Shown in pieces: positions 16,754-25,271 of a DNA stretch of 64,000 nt. Position numbers and translations under genes: made by a program. The DNA comes from Nocardia albiluteola. Its GTDB lineage: Bacteria; Actinomycetota; Actinomycetes; Mycobacteriales; Mycobacteriaceae. The notes below the pieces were generated by a model. It was not told the origin of the DNA. It did not search any database and saw only the letters and a program-made list of their open reading frames with translations. Every line of letters begins with the position of its first letter. Position 1 is the stretch's first letter. The stretch lies in NCBI RefSeq assembly GCF_018860155.1, contig NZ_JAHKNI010000002.1, positions 768,998 through 832,997 on the forward strand. Reading direction: 5' to 3'.

Positions 16754-18151
16754 TCAGGTCAGGCCCGAAAGATCGCGCAGGACAGTGTGATTGCGGTCGG
16801 CCGTGCTGCCGAGCGTGTAATCCGGCCACAGGCCCAGGTATTCGGCGCGGCTGCGGTGGCTCCAGCGGCGGGCGTCGGGGGTTCGGGTCTTGTAGAAGTT
16901 GACGATGTAGCCGCCCTCGTAGATGCGCACCAGGGTGTAGCCGCCGGGATATTCCTTCACCGCGCCGACTTCCAGGAACTCGACATTCAGCGGGATGTCC
17001 GCGCCGCTACGGCGATTGCGATGGGTGTGTCCGGCATGGTGCAGGAATACTCCCGGCGCGGACCGATAGAGCGACTGCAGCGCCAGCGAATCGGTCCGGT
17101 TCAACACGAAATCCAGTCCGTTGATATTGGATACGGCCGCGTCCTGCGTCACCGGATGGTGGCCGAAGATCAGGGTCGGGCGGTCCGGGTCGGCCCGCAG
17201 CAGCGTGCGCAGGTGGTCGAATTGGGCCGGGTCGATGGCGCCGCCGGGGGCGTCGAGCAGGGTGGTGTCCAGGCCCAGTACCCGCAGGTCGCCGAGCCGG
17301 TGTTCGGTGAGTTGCCCTCGCGGGCCGAAGGATTCGCCCCAGCAGTCGTGATGGACGGCATCGGCCACGGCGGGGCAGCCCGCGTACTCCGGGCCGACGT
17401 GCGGGCGGTCGTGGTTGCCACGCACGGCAAACCAGTCCCGCTCGCGCACGCCCCACGAATCCAGATGCGCACGCACGGAACCGGTCTGGGCCGGTGTCGC
17501 CTCGGCGGTCAGGTCGCCCGCGACGAGCAGATGATCGGCACCACGGTCGGGCAGGCGCAGATCGCCCAGCAGCGCGGTGAGCATCACCTCCGGATACGGC
17601 GGCAATCCGGGCTCCTGCCGCACGCCGGGCAGCTCCGCAGCATGGATCAGCCCGGCGGTCTCCTCGCCGATGTGCAGATCGTTGGACAGTGCGAGGGTGC
17701 GCAGCAGGCGGCCCGGGGGGAGTGCGAGTGTCGTGAACTGCCCGGTGCATTCGGGGCTTCCGGGCAGATGGGTGACCACGGTCGAGCCCGGCGTCGCGCG
17801 CACGCCGTCCGACCAGGCCTCGAAACGGTAGGCGCGACCGGGCTCGAGCCCGGTGATCTCGGCGTAGTGGTACGACGTGCGATCGGAATCGTCGTGCCGG
17901 ATCCGCGCCGGGCCGCGGGCATCCGCCGGAGCCAGGCGGACCTGCGTGCCCGCCGGCACCGGGTTCCCACCCGGGCCGGGCGCGAGCGTGGTCCAGGTCA
18001 GGATCACCGACGTCGGGGTGACGGTGACCACTTCGAGATCGGTCGCGATCATCGAATTCTCCTGCGCGCGAGCCGGACCCGCGGCGGCAACGATCGGGAT
18101 GGCGGCAAGTGCGGCGAGCATGCGACGCCGATTCGGTCCGCAACACGTCAC
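16754..18151 (-). CDS. Secreted metallophosphoesterase with fibronectin-like N-domain
   Basis: A 465-residue calcineurin-like phosphoesterase. The N-terminus NRRRMLAALAAIPIVAAAGPARA is a signal peptide with an arginine cluster, plausibly Tat. An Fn3-like domain typical of purple-acid-phosphatase-type proteins follows (TVTPTSVILTWTT ... YRFEAW). The metal-site motifs are all present: NDLH (D-x-H), VAGDLT (GD), RGNHDRP (GNHD), FGHHP and HAGHTHRNR (GHxH). It therefore likely hydrolyses phosphate esters outside the membrane; substrate unknown. It lies downstream of the EthD gene on the same strand, 110 bases away. Confidence 0.87.
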   Translation of the reverse strand: MTCCGPNRRRMLAALAAIPIVAAAGPARAQENSMIATDLEVVTVTPTSVILTWTTLAPGPGGNPVPAGTQVRLAPADARGPARIRHDDSDRTSYHYAEITGLEPGRAYRFEAWSDGVRATPGSTVVTHLPGSPECTGQFTTLALPPGRLLRTLALSNDLHIGEETAGLIHAAELPGVRQEPGLPPYPEVMLTALLGDLRLPDRGADHLLVAGDLTAEATPAQTGSVRAHLDSWGVRERDWFAVRGNHDRPHVGPEYAGCPAVADAVHHDCWGESFGPRGQLTEHRLGDLRVLGLDTTLLDAPGGAIDPAQFDHLRTLLRADPDRPTLIFGHHPVTQDAAVSNINGLDFVLNRTDSLALQSLYRSAPGVFLHHAGHTHRNRRSGADIPLNVEFLEVGAVKEYPGGYTLVRIYEGGYIVNFYKTRTPDARRWSHRSRAEYLGLWPDYTLGSTADRNHTVLRDLSGLT

Positions 18152-18261
18152 TTCGGCGGTCCCATTTCGTCGGCCCGGCGCCCTCGCCCCGGACTGCTGC
18201 CACGGTCACAACGCACATTACGGTACGGCGCGCGCCCGCGAAACGGCCACCGCAACGGCGG

Positions 18262-18930
18262 TCAGGGCAGGTCGTAGCGGTATCGGCTGGTGGGGATGAT
18301 GTCCAGGTCGCGATTGGCGCCGAAGGTGTTGACGCTGTCCATCATTCGGCTCATCCGGCGCTGCAGCTCGGCATCGTCCCCGGCGCTGCCCCAGAACGCG
18401 TGCGGATCGGTCATCGCGGCCATCGGGAACAGCTCCTCGACGAGCGCGTCGACCCGGGGACCCGGGGTGATCGCATCGACGACGGTGTTCTGCACGTATC
18501 CGAACGTCGCCTGGGTCTCGATCGCGACCATGGTGTGCGTGCCGTGCCAGTGCCGCTGCCATTCCTCGCGGGACAGGTCCGCCGGAATCCGCAGCAGCGC
18601 GATATTGGCCAGCGCATCGCAGCGCACGCCGCTGGCGGTGTACGGCGGGGTGAGCGGCACCCGCTCGTCCACGATCCAGCCGTTCACGTTCACCGCAACG
18701 GCGGACAGGGCATCGGTGACGGTCGCGGTGTCGAACTCGCCCCACACGCTGACGATCGCGTCGACCGGTGCGTCGTAGGTGGCGTGGCGCAGCTGCGCGG
18801 CCGCCACCTCCGCATCGGCGATATTCACCTGAAGTTCGGTCGCCCCGCTCGCGCGCAGGCGCGCGTGCAATTCCGGCGCGCCCAGCGCCTTGCCCAGCTC
18901 CGGCCCCCACAGCGCGTACATCAGTTTCAT
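18262..18930 (-). CDS. EthD-domain protein
   Basis: A 222-residue protein with two ferredoxin-like halves of EthD/Dabb type: MKLMYALWGPEL at the N-terminus and the hallmark LSREEWQRHWHGTHTMVAIETQ in the C-terminal half. EthD-like proteins include small oxygenases and factors needed for ether or aromatic degradation, but the reaction here is unknown. AAAGG eight bases before the ATG at 18930 fixes the start over an upstream GTG. It is divergent from a TetR gene, and the shared gap holds a 20-bp palindrome. Confidence 0.8.
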   Translation of the reverse strand: MKLMYALWGPELGKALGAPELHARLRASGATELQVNIADAEVAAAQLRHATYDAPVDAIVSVWGEFDTATVTDALSAVAVNVNGWIVDERVPLTPPYTASGVRCDALANIALLRIPADLSREEWQRHWHGTHTMVAIETQATFGYVQNTVVDAITPGPRVDALVEELFPMAAMTDPHAFWGSAGDDAELQRRMSRMMDSVNTFGANRDLDIIPTSRYRYDLP

Positions 18931-19070
18931 CGCGAGCAACCTTTCGGCATCGGTATGCACCATGACGGTAGCCGCGGCGGTGTCGCCGGGACGCGGTTTC
19001 GGGTCGTGGTCTCGCTGAACGAGACACTCCGGCGGTACCCCCGGATCGCTGCCGGATAGCTCGCACTGGC

Positions 19071-19090
19071 ATGCCAACAAATGTTGGCAT
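19071..19090. promoter_or_regulatory. TetR operator between EthD gene and tetR
   Basis: ATGCCAACAAATGTTGGCAT: 9-bp arms around two bases. An extra half-site GTTGGCAT overlaps the regulator start at 19098-19105, and a -10-like TACAGT lies at 19090-19095. Typical of an autoregulated TetR. Confidence 0.72.
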
Positions 19091-19102
19091 ACAGTCGTTG
19101 GC

Positions 19103-19684
19103 ATGACCGCCGAGACCGCGTCGCGCCGCTCCGACGCCACCCGCGCCGCCATCCTCGACGCTGCCCGGCGCCGCTTCGCGCAGGACGGCTACCGCAAGGC
19201 CACGATCCGGGCAATCGCCGCCGACGCGGAGATCGACCCGTCGATGGTGATGCGGTACTACGGCAACAAGGAGGGGTTGTTCGGCGCCGCACTCGAGATC
19301 GATCTCGAACTGCCGGATCTCGATGGGGTGGCCCAGGATTCGCTGGGGGAGGTGCTCGTGCGCCGGTTCCTCGAGCTGTGGGAGGTCACCCCGGGCAACG
19401 AGATTCTGCTGACGATCCTGCGATCGGCCATGACCGATGACGCCATGGTCGAGCACCTTCGGCGGCGGGTGTTCGGTGAGCAGCTGATGCCGATGGTGCT
19501 GCGCGTCGGCGATCCCGCCGACGCCCCGCGGCGCGCCGGGCTCATCGCCAGTCAGATACTGGGTCTTGCCCTGTGCCGCTACGTATTACAGCTCCCCCCG
19601 GTCGTCGCGCTGACGCCCGCACAGATCGCCGCGGAGATCGGCCCGACGCTGCAGCGCTACCTGACCTCGTCCCCGGGCGCATAG
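19103..19684 (+). CDS. TetR family regulator of the EthD module
   Basis: A 193-residue TetR repressor: RAAILDAARRRFAQDGYRKATIRAIAADAEIDPSMVMRYYGNKE is the N-terminal DNA-binding domain (about 13-56). The C-terminal domain is of the all-helical TetR_C type. Its start codon overlaps a half-site of the upstream palindrome, and the -10 box sits eight bases before the ATG, so the mRNA is probably leaderless and self-repressed. The divergent EthD gene is the expected target. Confidence 0.92.
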   Translation: MTAETASRRSDATRAAILDAARRRFAQDGYRKATIRAIAADAEIDPSMVMRYYGNKEGLFGAALEIDLELPDLDGVAQDSLGEVLVRRFLELWEVTPGNEILLTILRSAMTDDAMVEHLRRRVFGEQLMPMVLRVGDPADAPRRAGLIASQILGLALCRYVLQLPPVVALTPAQIAAEIGPTLQRYLTSSPGA

Positions 19685-19730
19685 CCCGGCCACCGAATCC
19701 GGCTGCGGTGGGTCCTTCGGTTCGCGGTAT

Positions 19731-19749
19731 TACGGCGTGGTACGCTGTA
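19731..19749 (+). promoter_or_regulatory. Operator/promoter of the toxin-antitoxin pair
   Basis: TACGGCGT - 3 bp - ACGCTGTA is an inverted repeat with one mismatch. It includes the -10 box TACGCT (19741-19746), whose start site would fall on the antitoxin ATG at 19753. This fits autorepression by the antitoxin complex and a leaderless mRNA. Confidence 0.55.
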
Positions 19750-19752
19750 TGT

Positions 19753-20046
19753 ATGGCTAACCCAGAGGTTCGGCCCCCCACTGAGGTCAGCGTGCGTCAG
19801 TTCGTGACCGATTCTGGCAACATCACGCGAGGTCTTCGCGAGGGCAAGCAGTACGTACTCACGCTCAATGGTGAGCCGTTAGCAGAGGTGGTGCCGATCC
19901 GGCGACACCGCTTCGTTCCCACAGTGGCCGCTCAGGCAATGTTCGCCACGGCGCCGACGCTCGACTACGACCAGTTGCGCCGCGATCTGGACATTGCCAT
20001 TTCGGACGAGCTGTCGGACGATCCGCTCGCAGGAACTGGACTGTGA
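19753..20046 (+). CDS. Antitoxin, Phd/YefM family
   Basis: A 97-residue antitoxin with the Phd/YefM fold: EVSVRQFVTDSGNITRGLREGKQYVLTLNGEPLAEVVPIRR, then an acidic, probably unstructured C-terminal half that would wrap the toxin. The ATG (19753) is chosen because an operator-like repeat and -10 box directly precede it. Its stop overlaps the toxin start (GTGA), the usual antitoxin-first layout. Phd-type antitoxin with PIN-type toxin is a known combination. Confidence 0.88.
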   Translation: MANPEVRPPTEVSVRQFVTDSGNITRGLREGKQYVLTLNGEPLAEVVPIRRHRFVPTVAAQAMFATAPTLDYDQLRRDLDIAISDELSDDPLAGTGL

Positions 20047-20486
20047 GCGAGGTGGCGGTAAGCCGTGCCGCGAGGGGTGTACTCGACACGAGCATTGTCG
20101 CGGCATTGTCCTTGTTCAACCCGGCCCAGCTTCCTGTCGAATCGGCGATTACCGCCGTGACTCTAGGGGAATTGTCGCGAGGGCCGTACGCAACCGATGA
20201 CGCGGTCACACGTGCGCGGCGGATCGCGGTGCTGCAGCACGTGGAGGCCACATTCGGGGAGGCGTTGCCGTACGACAGCGAGGCTGCGCGAATGTTCGGC
20301 TTGATTTGTGCCGCCGTCTACGCGATCGGTCGGCAGCCTCGTCGCCGGACTGCGGATTTGATGATTGCCGCCATTTCGGCACGTTATGGCTTGCCGCTGT
20401 ATACGACCAATCCGAAAGACTTTGCGGGCATCGACGCACTCGTTACGGTCATTCCTGTGGCTCGACCCGATGGTGCAACCGGCTGA
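20043..20486 (+). CDS. Toxin, PIN-domain ribonuclease (VapC-type)
   Basis: A 147-residue PIN-domain nuclease. The acidic metal-binding residues are in place: D15 in VLDTS, E43 in LGELSRG, D105 in RTADLMIAA and D126 in TNPKDF. VapC-family toxins cut tRNA or rRNA when free of antitoxin. The GTG start overlaps the antitoxin stop by four bases. All catalytic positions are intact, so it should be active. Base composition is slightly less GC-rich than its neighbours, consistent with acquisition. Confidence 0.9.
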   Translation: MSEVAVSRAARGVLDTSIVAALSLFNPAQLPVESAITAVTLGELSRGPYATDDAVTRARRIAVLQHVEATFGEALPYDSEAARMFGLICAAVYAIGRQPRRRTADLMIAAISARYGLPLYTTNPKDFAGIDALVTVIPVARPDGATG

Positions 20487-20544
20487 CCAAACCCCGTTGC
20501 CCTCGTTGGGGCGAGTGATGCCCTGAGCGTTCGATCGCCACGGC

Positions 20545-21156
20545 TTGCGCGCGATGGGAATCTATCGAAGCTCGGTGGACGCCGACGCGGTGCTGCTGGG
20601 CCGGATCGACACCGCCGGTGCGGCCGGCGAGGCGGAGGCGGAGACGATGCGCCGGTGCTTCGAGTCCGCCGGCGCCACCTGGAGCGCGATCTCCACCGAC
20701 GAGACCGAATCCGAGGCGCTGTTCGCCGCCCGGCGCCTGGCCTATCCGGCCATCGAACGGCTGGGACCCGTTCTCACCGAGGACATCTGCGTTCCGATCC
20801 GGGCGGTTCCCGGCATGCTCGCCCGCATCGAGGAGATCGCCGCCCGCCACGACACCGTCATCGCGAATGTCGCCCACGCCGGTGACGGCAACCTGCATCC
20901 CCTGCTGATCACCTCCCACGACGATCTGTCCGCCCGCGACCGAGCCCACGCCGCCTTTGCCGACATCATCGACGCCGCACTGGAATTCGGCGGCACCGTC
21001 ACCGGCGAACACGGCGTGGGCCTGCTGAAGATGGACGGCCTGGCCAAGGAACTGGACCCCGTCGTGATGTCCATGCACCACGCGATCAAGCAATCCCTCG
21101 ACCCCTTCGGAATCCTCAACCCGGGCAAGGTGATTCCCAACCGCGTGCGGCGCTGA
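20545..21156 (+). pseudogene. C-terminal remnant of a GlcD-type FAD-linked oxidase
   Basis: The reading frame gives only the last 190 or so residues of a glycolate-oxidase/D-lactate-dehydrogenase flavoprotein: EAETMRRCFESAGAT, PVLTEDICVPIRAVPGML, NVAHAGDGNLHPLL (substrate-site motif), FGGTVTGEHGVGLLKM and LDPFGILNPGKV. Full proteins have about 450-480 residues with an N-terminal FAD-binding domain, which is absent here; the toxin gene lies directly upstream instead. No ribosome binding site is visible before the first ATG. A short expressed fragment is possible but flavin binding is not. Confidence 0.85.
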
Positions 21157-21186
21157 AGGGGAATCGCCGGGCGTCCGGCGTTCCGG

Positions 21187-21948
21187 TCATCCGCGGTAAC
21201 CGAGATGCTCGGAGAGGTCTTCGGCGCCCGCTGTCACCAGTTTCCGGAGTTCGTCGCGTCGCTGGGGCGTCCACCTGATCAATGGCACGGAGATCGACAT
21301 CGCGGCAACTACGTTTCCGGTGTGATCGCGGACCGGGGCGGCAACGCACGCAACATCGAGATTGGATTCGCACTGCTCGAACGACGCCCCGCAGCTGCGG
21401 GCCTCGTCCAGGTCGGCTCGCAGCGCCGCCGGGTCGGTGATGGTGGCGGGGGTCATCGCCTGCAGCGGATGCTCGGGCGAGAGCAGTTCGTTCAGCGCCG
21501 ATTCCGGAAGCGAGGCCAGCAGCATCTTCCCGACGGCGGTGCAGTGCGCCGGTAGGCGCAGGCCTGCGGCGGAGACCATCCGGACCGCGTGCGTCGAATC
21601 GACCTTCGCGATGTAGACGACATCGCGTCCCTCCAGGATCCCGAGGTGAACGGTCTCCTGGCATTGATCGGACACCCGCTGGGCGGCGGCCCTGCCCTCC
21701 CGGACAAGGTCCAACTGCTCGGCGTAGCGGCTGCCGAGCTGGTGCACGCGCACTCCCAGGCGGTACCGGCCGGATCCGTCGGCGACCAGATAACGGCGCT
21801 CGACCAGCGTGGCGATCAACTCGTGCACCGTGGTTCGCGGAAGTTCCAGGGTCCGAACGATATCGGGAGCCGATATCGAATCGGTGCCCTCGAGAAAGAG
21901 TTCCAGGATATCGAGGGCGCGGGTGACCGCCGGTACGAGACGAGCCAT
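21187..21948 (-). CDS. IclR family regulator of the sugar-acid locus
   Basis: A 253-residue IclR protein: N-terminal winged helix (RALDILELFLEGTDSISAPDIVRTLELPRTTVHELIATL, about 10-50) and C-terminal effector domain (about 75-250) with AGLRLPAHCTAVGKMLLA, the usual IclR signature. It is the last gene of the minus-strand operon; its ATG directly follows the stop of the U32-like gene. The three GTTCG...CGAAC-type palindromes between the two arms are its likely operators. The effector is probably a sugar acid or a pathway intermediate (inference). Confidence 0.92.
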   Translation of the reverse strand: MARLVPAVTRALDILELFLEGTDSISAPDIVRTLELPRTTVHELIATLVERRYLVADGSGRYRLGVRVHQLGSRYAEQLDLVREGRAAAQRVSDQCQETVHLGILEGRDVVYIAKVDSTHAVRMVSAAGLRLPAHCTAVGKMLLASLPESALNELLSPEHPLQAMTPATITDPAALRADLDEARSCGASFEQCESNLDVACVAAPVRDHTGNVVAAMSISVPLIRWTPQRRDELRKLVTAGAEDLSEHLGYRG

Positions 21949-22941
21949 TCAGTCGGCCTCCGAGGTGTGCGCGGTCCCTGATTCGTGGACCGGGAAACGT
22001 TCGAGGTCACCGGGCAGTCTAGCCCCCGCCGCAGACATGCCCTCGGCGGCGTCGAGCCGCTCGAGCAGGTCGAGCAGCAGCCGCCCGCGACGTACCCGCT
22101 CGCGGGCGGTCGCGACCACCGTCTCGCGAAGATGCGCCCCGGCCGGATAGATGCCCGGCGCCTTGGACAGGCCGAATTTCAGGTAGATCGGCGCACCCCG
22201 CCGGATCAGTTCAGCCGCCTCGTACATTCGCACATATCCGCCGAGATCGTCCGGGGCCTCGACGTACATGTCCAGAGGCACCCGGCTGGCCCGGCGGATC
22301 TCGGTGATATGTGCGGTGGTGAGATCGGACGGAACGTTCACCGAATCGGCGCCCAGCCGTTCGAACACCGCGACCGCGGCGGGATTGACCGGGCCGATCA
22401 GCGCCGAAACCTTCAGGGTGGTATCGGCGGGGAGCATCCCCGCGACGCGGAGCCGGTGCAGTACCCACAGCACGCCCTCGTCGGCGACGAGTATGCACTT
22501 CACGCCGAGCTCGGTGGCGCGGACCGCATCCTCGACGCACCCAGCGACCGCGGTGTGCCCGTAGGCGCGCGGGCCCGTGCCGCCGGCGGGGGTGCGAGTG
22601 CCGGCGCCGATATCCCAGGTGCCGCGAGGACCGGTGAACAGGCACAGTTCGACATTGCTTTCGGCGCAGGCCTGGACCATGTCGGTGATCTCGGCGTCGG
22701 TCAGCATCCAGATGCCGCTGCCCTGACTTATCCGGTGGATCATTACGTCCAGCCGCTGTGCCTCGGTCAGCACGGTATGCACCGCCTCCGGTCCCTCGAC
22801 CGAGGGGACCTCGGTGCGCCACCGGCCCCCGTCCGGAAAGGTGTGCCCTGACGCGTCGTCCGGGTGGAGGGCGGTCGAGTCCAGGCCGAGCGCGCGCAGC
22901 TGGCGCTCGCCGGGGCGTCGAGGGGTGCTGGGAGATGTCAT
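21949..22941 (-). CDS. U32-peptidase-like TIM-barrel protein of unknown function
   Basis: A 330-residue protein without signal peptide. The sequence suggests a TIM barrel resembling U32-type proteins: GVKCILVADEGVLWVLHRLR, KVSALIGPVNPAAVAVFERLGADSVNVPSDLT, VPLDMYVEAPDDLGGYVRMYEAAELI and GAPIYLKFGLSKAPGIYP. I do not see the cysteine cluster of rRNA- or tRNA-hydroxylating U32 enzymes. Its place between an alcohol dehydrogenase (31 bases upstream) and the IclR gene (abutting) says that it works in this catabolic route. It might supply a carbon-carbon lyase, isomerase or second dehydratase step that is otherwise missing, but that is a guess. GAAGGG precedes the ATG. Confidence 0.72.
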   Translation of the reverse strand: MTSPSTPRRPGERQLRALGLDSTALHPDDASGHTFPDGGRWRTEVPSVEGPEAVHTVLTEAQRLDVMIHRISQGSGIWMLTDAEITDMVQACAESNVELCLFTGPRGTWDIGAGTRTPAGGTGPRAYGHTAVAGCVEDAVRATELGVKCILVADEGVLWVLHRLRVAGMLPADTTLKVSALIGPVNPAAVAVFERLGADSVNVPSDLTTAHITEIRRASRVPLDMYVEAPDDLGGYVRMYEAAELIRRGAPIYLKFGLSKAPGIYPAGAHLRETVVATARERVRRGRLLLDLLERLDAAEGMSAAGARLPGDLERFPVHESGTAHTSEAD

Positions 22942-22972
22942 GAGATGCCCTTCGGGAACGAGAGTGGGTGAG

Positions 22973-24013
22973 TCACGGGATCGGGGCGGGTCCGACCGAG
23001 TTGGGGAACAGCAGCACCTTGCCTACGGCGGGATCGCCGCGGCCGATCAGGTCGAGCGCATCGGCGAACTCCGCCAACGGGATTCGGTGCGTCACGAGTG
23101 GAAGCGGATTCAGGATTCCGGCGGCGAAGGCGCGGACGGCATGCGCCCACGCGGTCGCGGTCGCCCCGAATACCGTGTGGACCTCGAGCTTTCGGACGAC
23201 GAGATCGACCGGGTCGAGGCCGTCGGAGCCGGGTGCCGGGATGCCGGTCAGCACCAGACGCCCGCCGCGACGCAGCAGCGAGGCGGCCAGCGCCGCGGTG
23301 CCCGGGGCTCCGGCCGCCTCGACGACGACATCGAAATCCCCTGCGCCCGAACGGTCTTCCGAGCTCCGGAATTCGGTCGCACCGAAGGCCAGCGCCCGAT
23401 CGGCGTGCTGCGGGGCGCGTCCGATCGCGAGCAGCGCGCCCGGGGACGAGGCCGCCAGGAACTGGACGATGAGCAATCCCAGTGTGCCGGTGCCGACGAC
23501 GGCCACGCGTTCGCCCGGCCGGACCCCGGCCAGGAGCGCGGCGGCCGCGCCGCACGCGGCCGGTTCCATCAGCGCCGCCGCCGTCGGATCCGCGTCATCG
23601 GGAAGCAGGTGCAGCAGCCGCGCAGGCAGGGTGAGCGTGGCCGCCATCGCGCCGGGACGAGTGAATCCGGTTTCCTCGTATCCTGCTGTGCACAGGGTAC
23701 TTTCGCCGTCACGGCAGCGCGCGCAGACCTGGCAGTTGCGAAAGCCCTCGCCTACCGTCAACCGGCCGACCAGCTCCGCGCTGACACCCGGGCCGACCGC
23801 CTCTACCCGGCCGGACCACTCGTGTCCGGGGACCACCGGGTACCGCACATAGCCTTCGGGCCGAGTCCCCCGGTACACCTCGCGGTCGCTGCCGCAGATG
23901 CCCACGCTGTGCACTCGGATCAGCGCCTCGCCGGGACCCGGCGGCCGGGGCGTGTGCGCGGCGAGGCGATGCGTGCCGGGCCGCTCCACCACCAGCTCGA
24001 GGTCCGCGGTCAC
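22973..24013 (-). CDS. Zinc-dependent alcohol dehydrogenase (sorbitol/threonine DH type)
   Basis: A 346-residue medium-chain dehydrogenase. Catalytic zinc ligands: C40 in GICGSD, H64-E65 in PGHEWSG, and E150 in LMEPAACG. The structural zinc cysteines C94, C97, C100 and C108 are all there. The Rossmann loop is VVGTGTLGL (172-180). It would oxidise a secondary hydroxyl on a sugar acid or deoxy-keto acid with NAD(P). The GTG start overlaps the dehydratase stop as GTGA, which rules out the long upstream extension of the frame and shows translational coupling. Confidence 0.92.
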   Translation of the reverse strand: MTADLELVVERPGTHRLAAHTPRPPGPGEALIRVHSVGICGSDREVYRGTRPEGYVRYPVVPGHEWSGRVEAVGPGVSAELVGRLTVGEGFRNCQVCARCRDGESTLCTAGYEETGFTRPGAMAATLTLPARLLHLLPDDADPTAAALMEPAACGAAAALLAGVRPGERVAVVGTGTLGLLIVQFLAASSPGALLAIGRAPQHADRALAFGATEFRSSEDRSGAGDFDVVVEAAGAPGTAALAASLLRRGGRLVLTGIPAPGSDGLDPVDLVVRKLEVHTVFGATATAWAHAVRAFAAGILNPLPLVTHRIPLAEFADALDLIGRGDPAVGKVLLFPNSVGPAPIP

Positions 24014-25167
24014 CGGCTCACCTGCGGCGCCCGTTTCTCCCAGCCCTCGGCCCATAGATCGAAATGTGCCTGTTGCTGCGGGAATTCGGCCGCGGCCGCG
24101 GCATCGAACTCCACGCCGAGCCCGGGCCGGTCGTGGCGCACGAAGTATCCGTCGACCACCTCGGGCGCCCCCGTGACGACATCCTTGATGCCGGCGTCGG
24201 CGAAGTCGTTGAAGTGTTCGAGGACCTTGAAATTGGGCGTGCAGAACGCCACCTGCAGTGAGGCGGCGGTCAACACCGCGCCGCCGACGTTGTGCGGCGC
24301 GATCAGCCGGTAGTAGGTCTCGGCCGTGGCGGCCAGTTTGCGGGTCTCGCCGATGCCGCCGATGTGGCCGAGGTCGGGTTGCACGATGTCCGCGAGTTGG
24401 TCCTCGAACAATTCGCGGAACTCGATCCGGTCGTGGATGCGCTCCCCGGTGGCGATCGGGAGTTCGGTCTTGGCGGCGACCTGCCGCAGTGCCGCGAGGT
24501 TTTCCGGTGGCACCGGCTCTTCGATCCAGGCAGGGCGGAAGGGCGCCATCTCGTGGGCCAGCCGCACCGCGGTGGCCGGGCTGAACCGCCCGTGCATCTC
24601 GAGCATGAGCTCGGCCCCGGGCCCGATCGCCGACCGCACCGCCTCGATGAGCGCCACCGCTTGCATGGTCTCGGCATGGGACAGCTCGAAGTGGCCTGTG
24701 CCGAACGGGTCGATCTTCAGGGCCCGGTATCCGCGTTCGATGACCGCACGCGCGGCGGTCGCATAGGCCTCGGGCGTGCGTTCGGTGGTGTACCAGCCGT
24801 TGGCGTACGCGGGCACGCGATCGGTGACCGCGCCACCGAGCAGCTGCCACACCGGCACCCCCAGCGCCTTGCCCTTGATATCCCAGCAGGCGGTCTCCAC
24901 GCAGGCGATGCCCGACATGACGATCTCGCCGGCGCGCCCGTAGTCACCGTATTTCATCCGTCGCACCAGGTCCTCGATCGCGAACGGATCCGAGCCGCGA
25001 ATGTGGTTCCGCTCGGCCTCCCGCAGATATCCCAGCAGGGCGTCGGTATGCCCCAGCATCCTGGTTTCGCCGACCCCGTGCAGGCCCTCGTCGGTGTGCA
25101 CGACCACGTATGTCAGGTTCCGCCAAGGCGTTCCGACGACATGGGTCTCCAAGTGGGTGATGCGCAT
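24010..25167 (-). CDS. Enolase-superfamily sugar-acid dehydratase (mandelate racemase/galactonate dehydratase-like)
   Basis: A 385-residue acid-sugar dehydratase. Metal ligands are E190 (in LEMHGRF), E216 (WIEEP) and E242 (TGERI). The acid/base set of the galactonate-dehydratase group is present: H192 next to the first ligand, D265 in QPDLGHIGG, H292 in APHNVGG and E317 in LEHFN. It would turn an aldonate into a 2-keto-3-deoxy sugar acid; which aldonate cannot be read. The start at 25167 (RITHLETHVVGTPWRNL) gives the family N-terminus; the earlier in-frame ATG at 25182 would lie right against an operator palindrome. First gene of a four-gene minus-strand operon. Confidence 0.88.
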   Translation of the reverse strand: MRITHLETHVVGTPWRNLTYVVVHTDEGLHGVGETRMLGHTDALLGYLREAERNHIRGSDPFAIEDLVRRMKYGDYGRAGEIVMSGIACVETACWDIKGKALGVPVWQLLGGAVTDRVPAYANGWYTTERTPEAYATAARAVIERGYRALKIDPFGTGHFELSHAETMQAVALIEAVRSAIGPGAELMLEMHGRFSPATAVRLAHEMAPFRPAWIEEPVPPENLAALRQVAAKTELPIATGERIHDRIEFRELFEDQLADIVQPDLGHIGGIGETRKLAATAETYYRLIAPHNVGGAVLTAASLQVAFCTPNFKVLEHFNDFADAGIKDVVTGAPEVVDGYFVRHDRPGLGVEFDAAAAAEFPQQQAHFDLWAEGWEKRAPQVSR

Positions 25168-25182
25168 GGACTGTCCAATCAT

Positions 25183-25198
25183 GTTCGAAATTTCGAAC
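25183..25198. promoter_or_regulatory. IclR-type operator, dehydratase side
   Basis: GTTCGAAATTTCGAAC is a perfect 16-bp palindrome. On the minus strand a promoter TTGACG (25246-25241) - 16 bp - TACTCT (25224-25219) would start transcription near 25212, so the site lies just inside the transcribed region, as for a repressor. Confidence 0.75.
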
Positions 25199-25271
25199 GA
25201 TGTCCGATATGTCAAACAAGAGTAGCAATCCGGCTCGATACGTCAAATGCGCTCGCGCTGCCGGTCGGGCA

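Noticed and set aside
20545..21156. Intact 203-residue FAD-linked oxidase
   Set aside because: The FAD-binding half is missing and no start signal exists, so it is listed as a pseudogene.
24014..24850. N-terminal extension of the zinc dehydrogenase
   Set aside because: The frame is open through the dehydratase gene, but the GTG at 24013 overlaps the dehydratase stop by GTGA and gives the normal dehydrogenase length.
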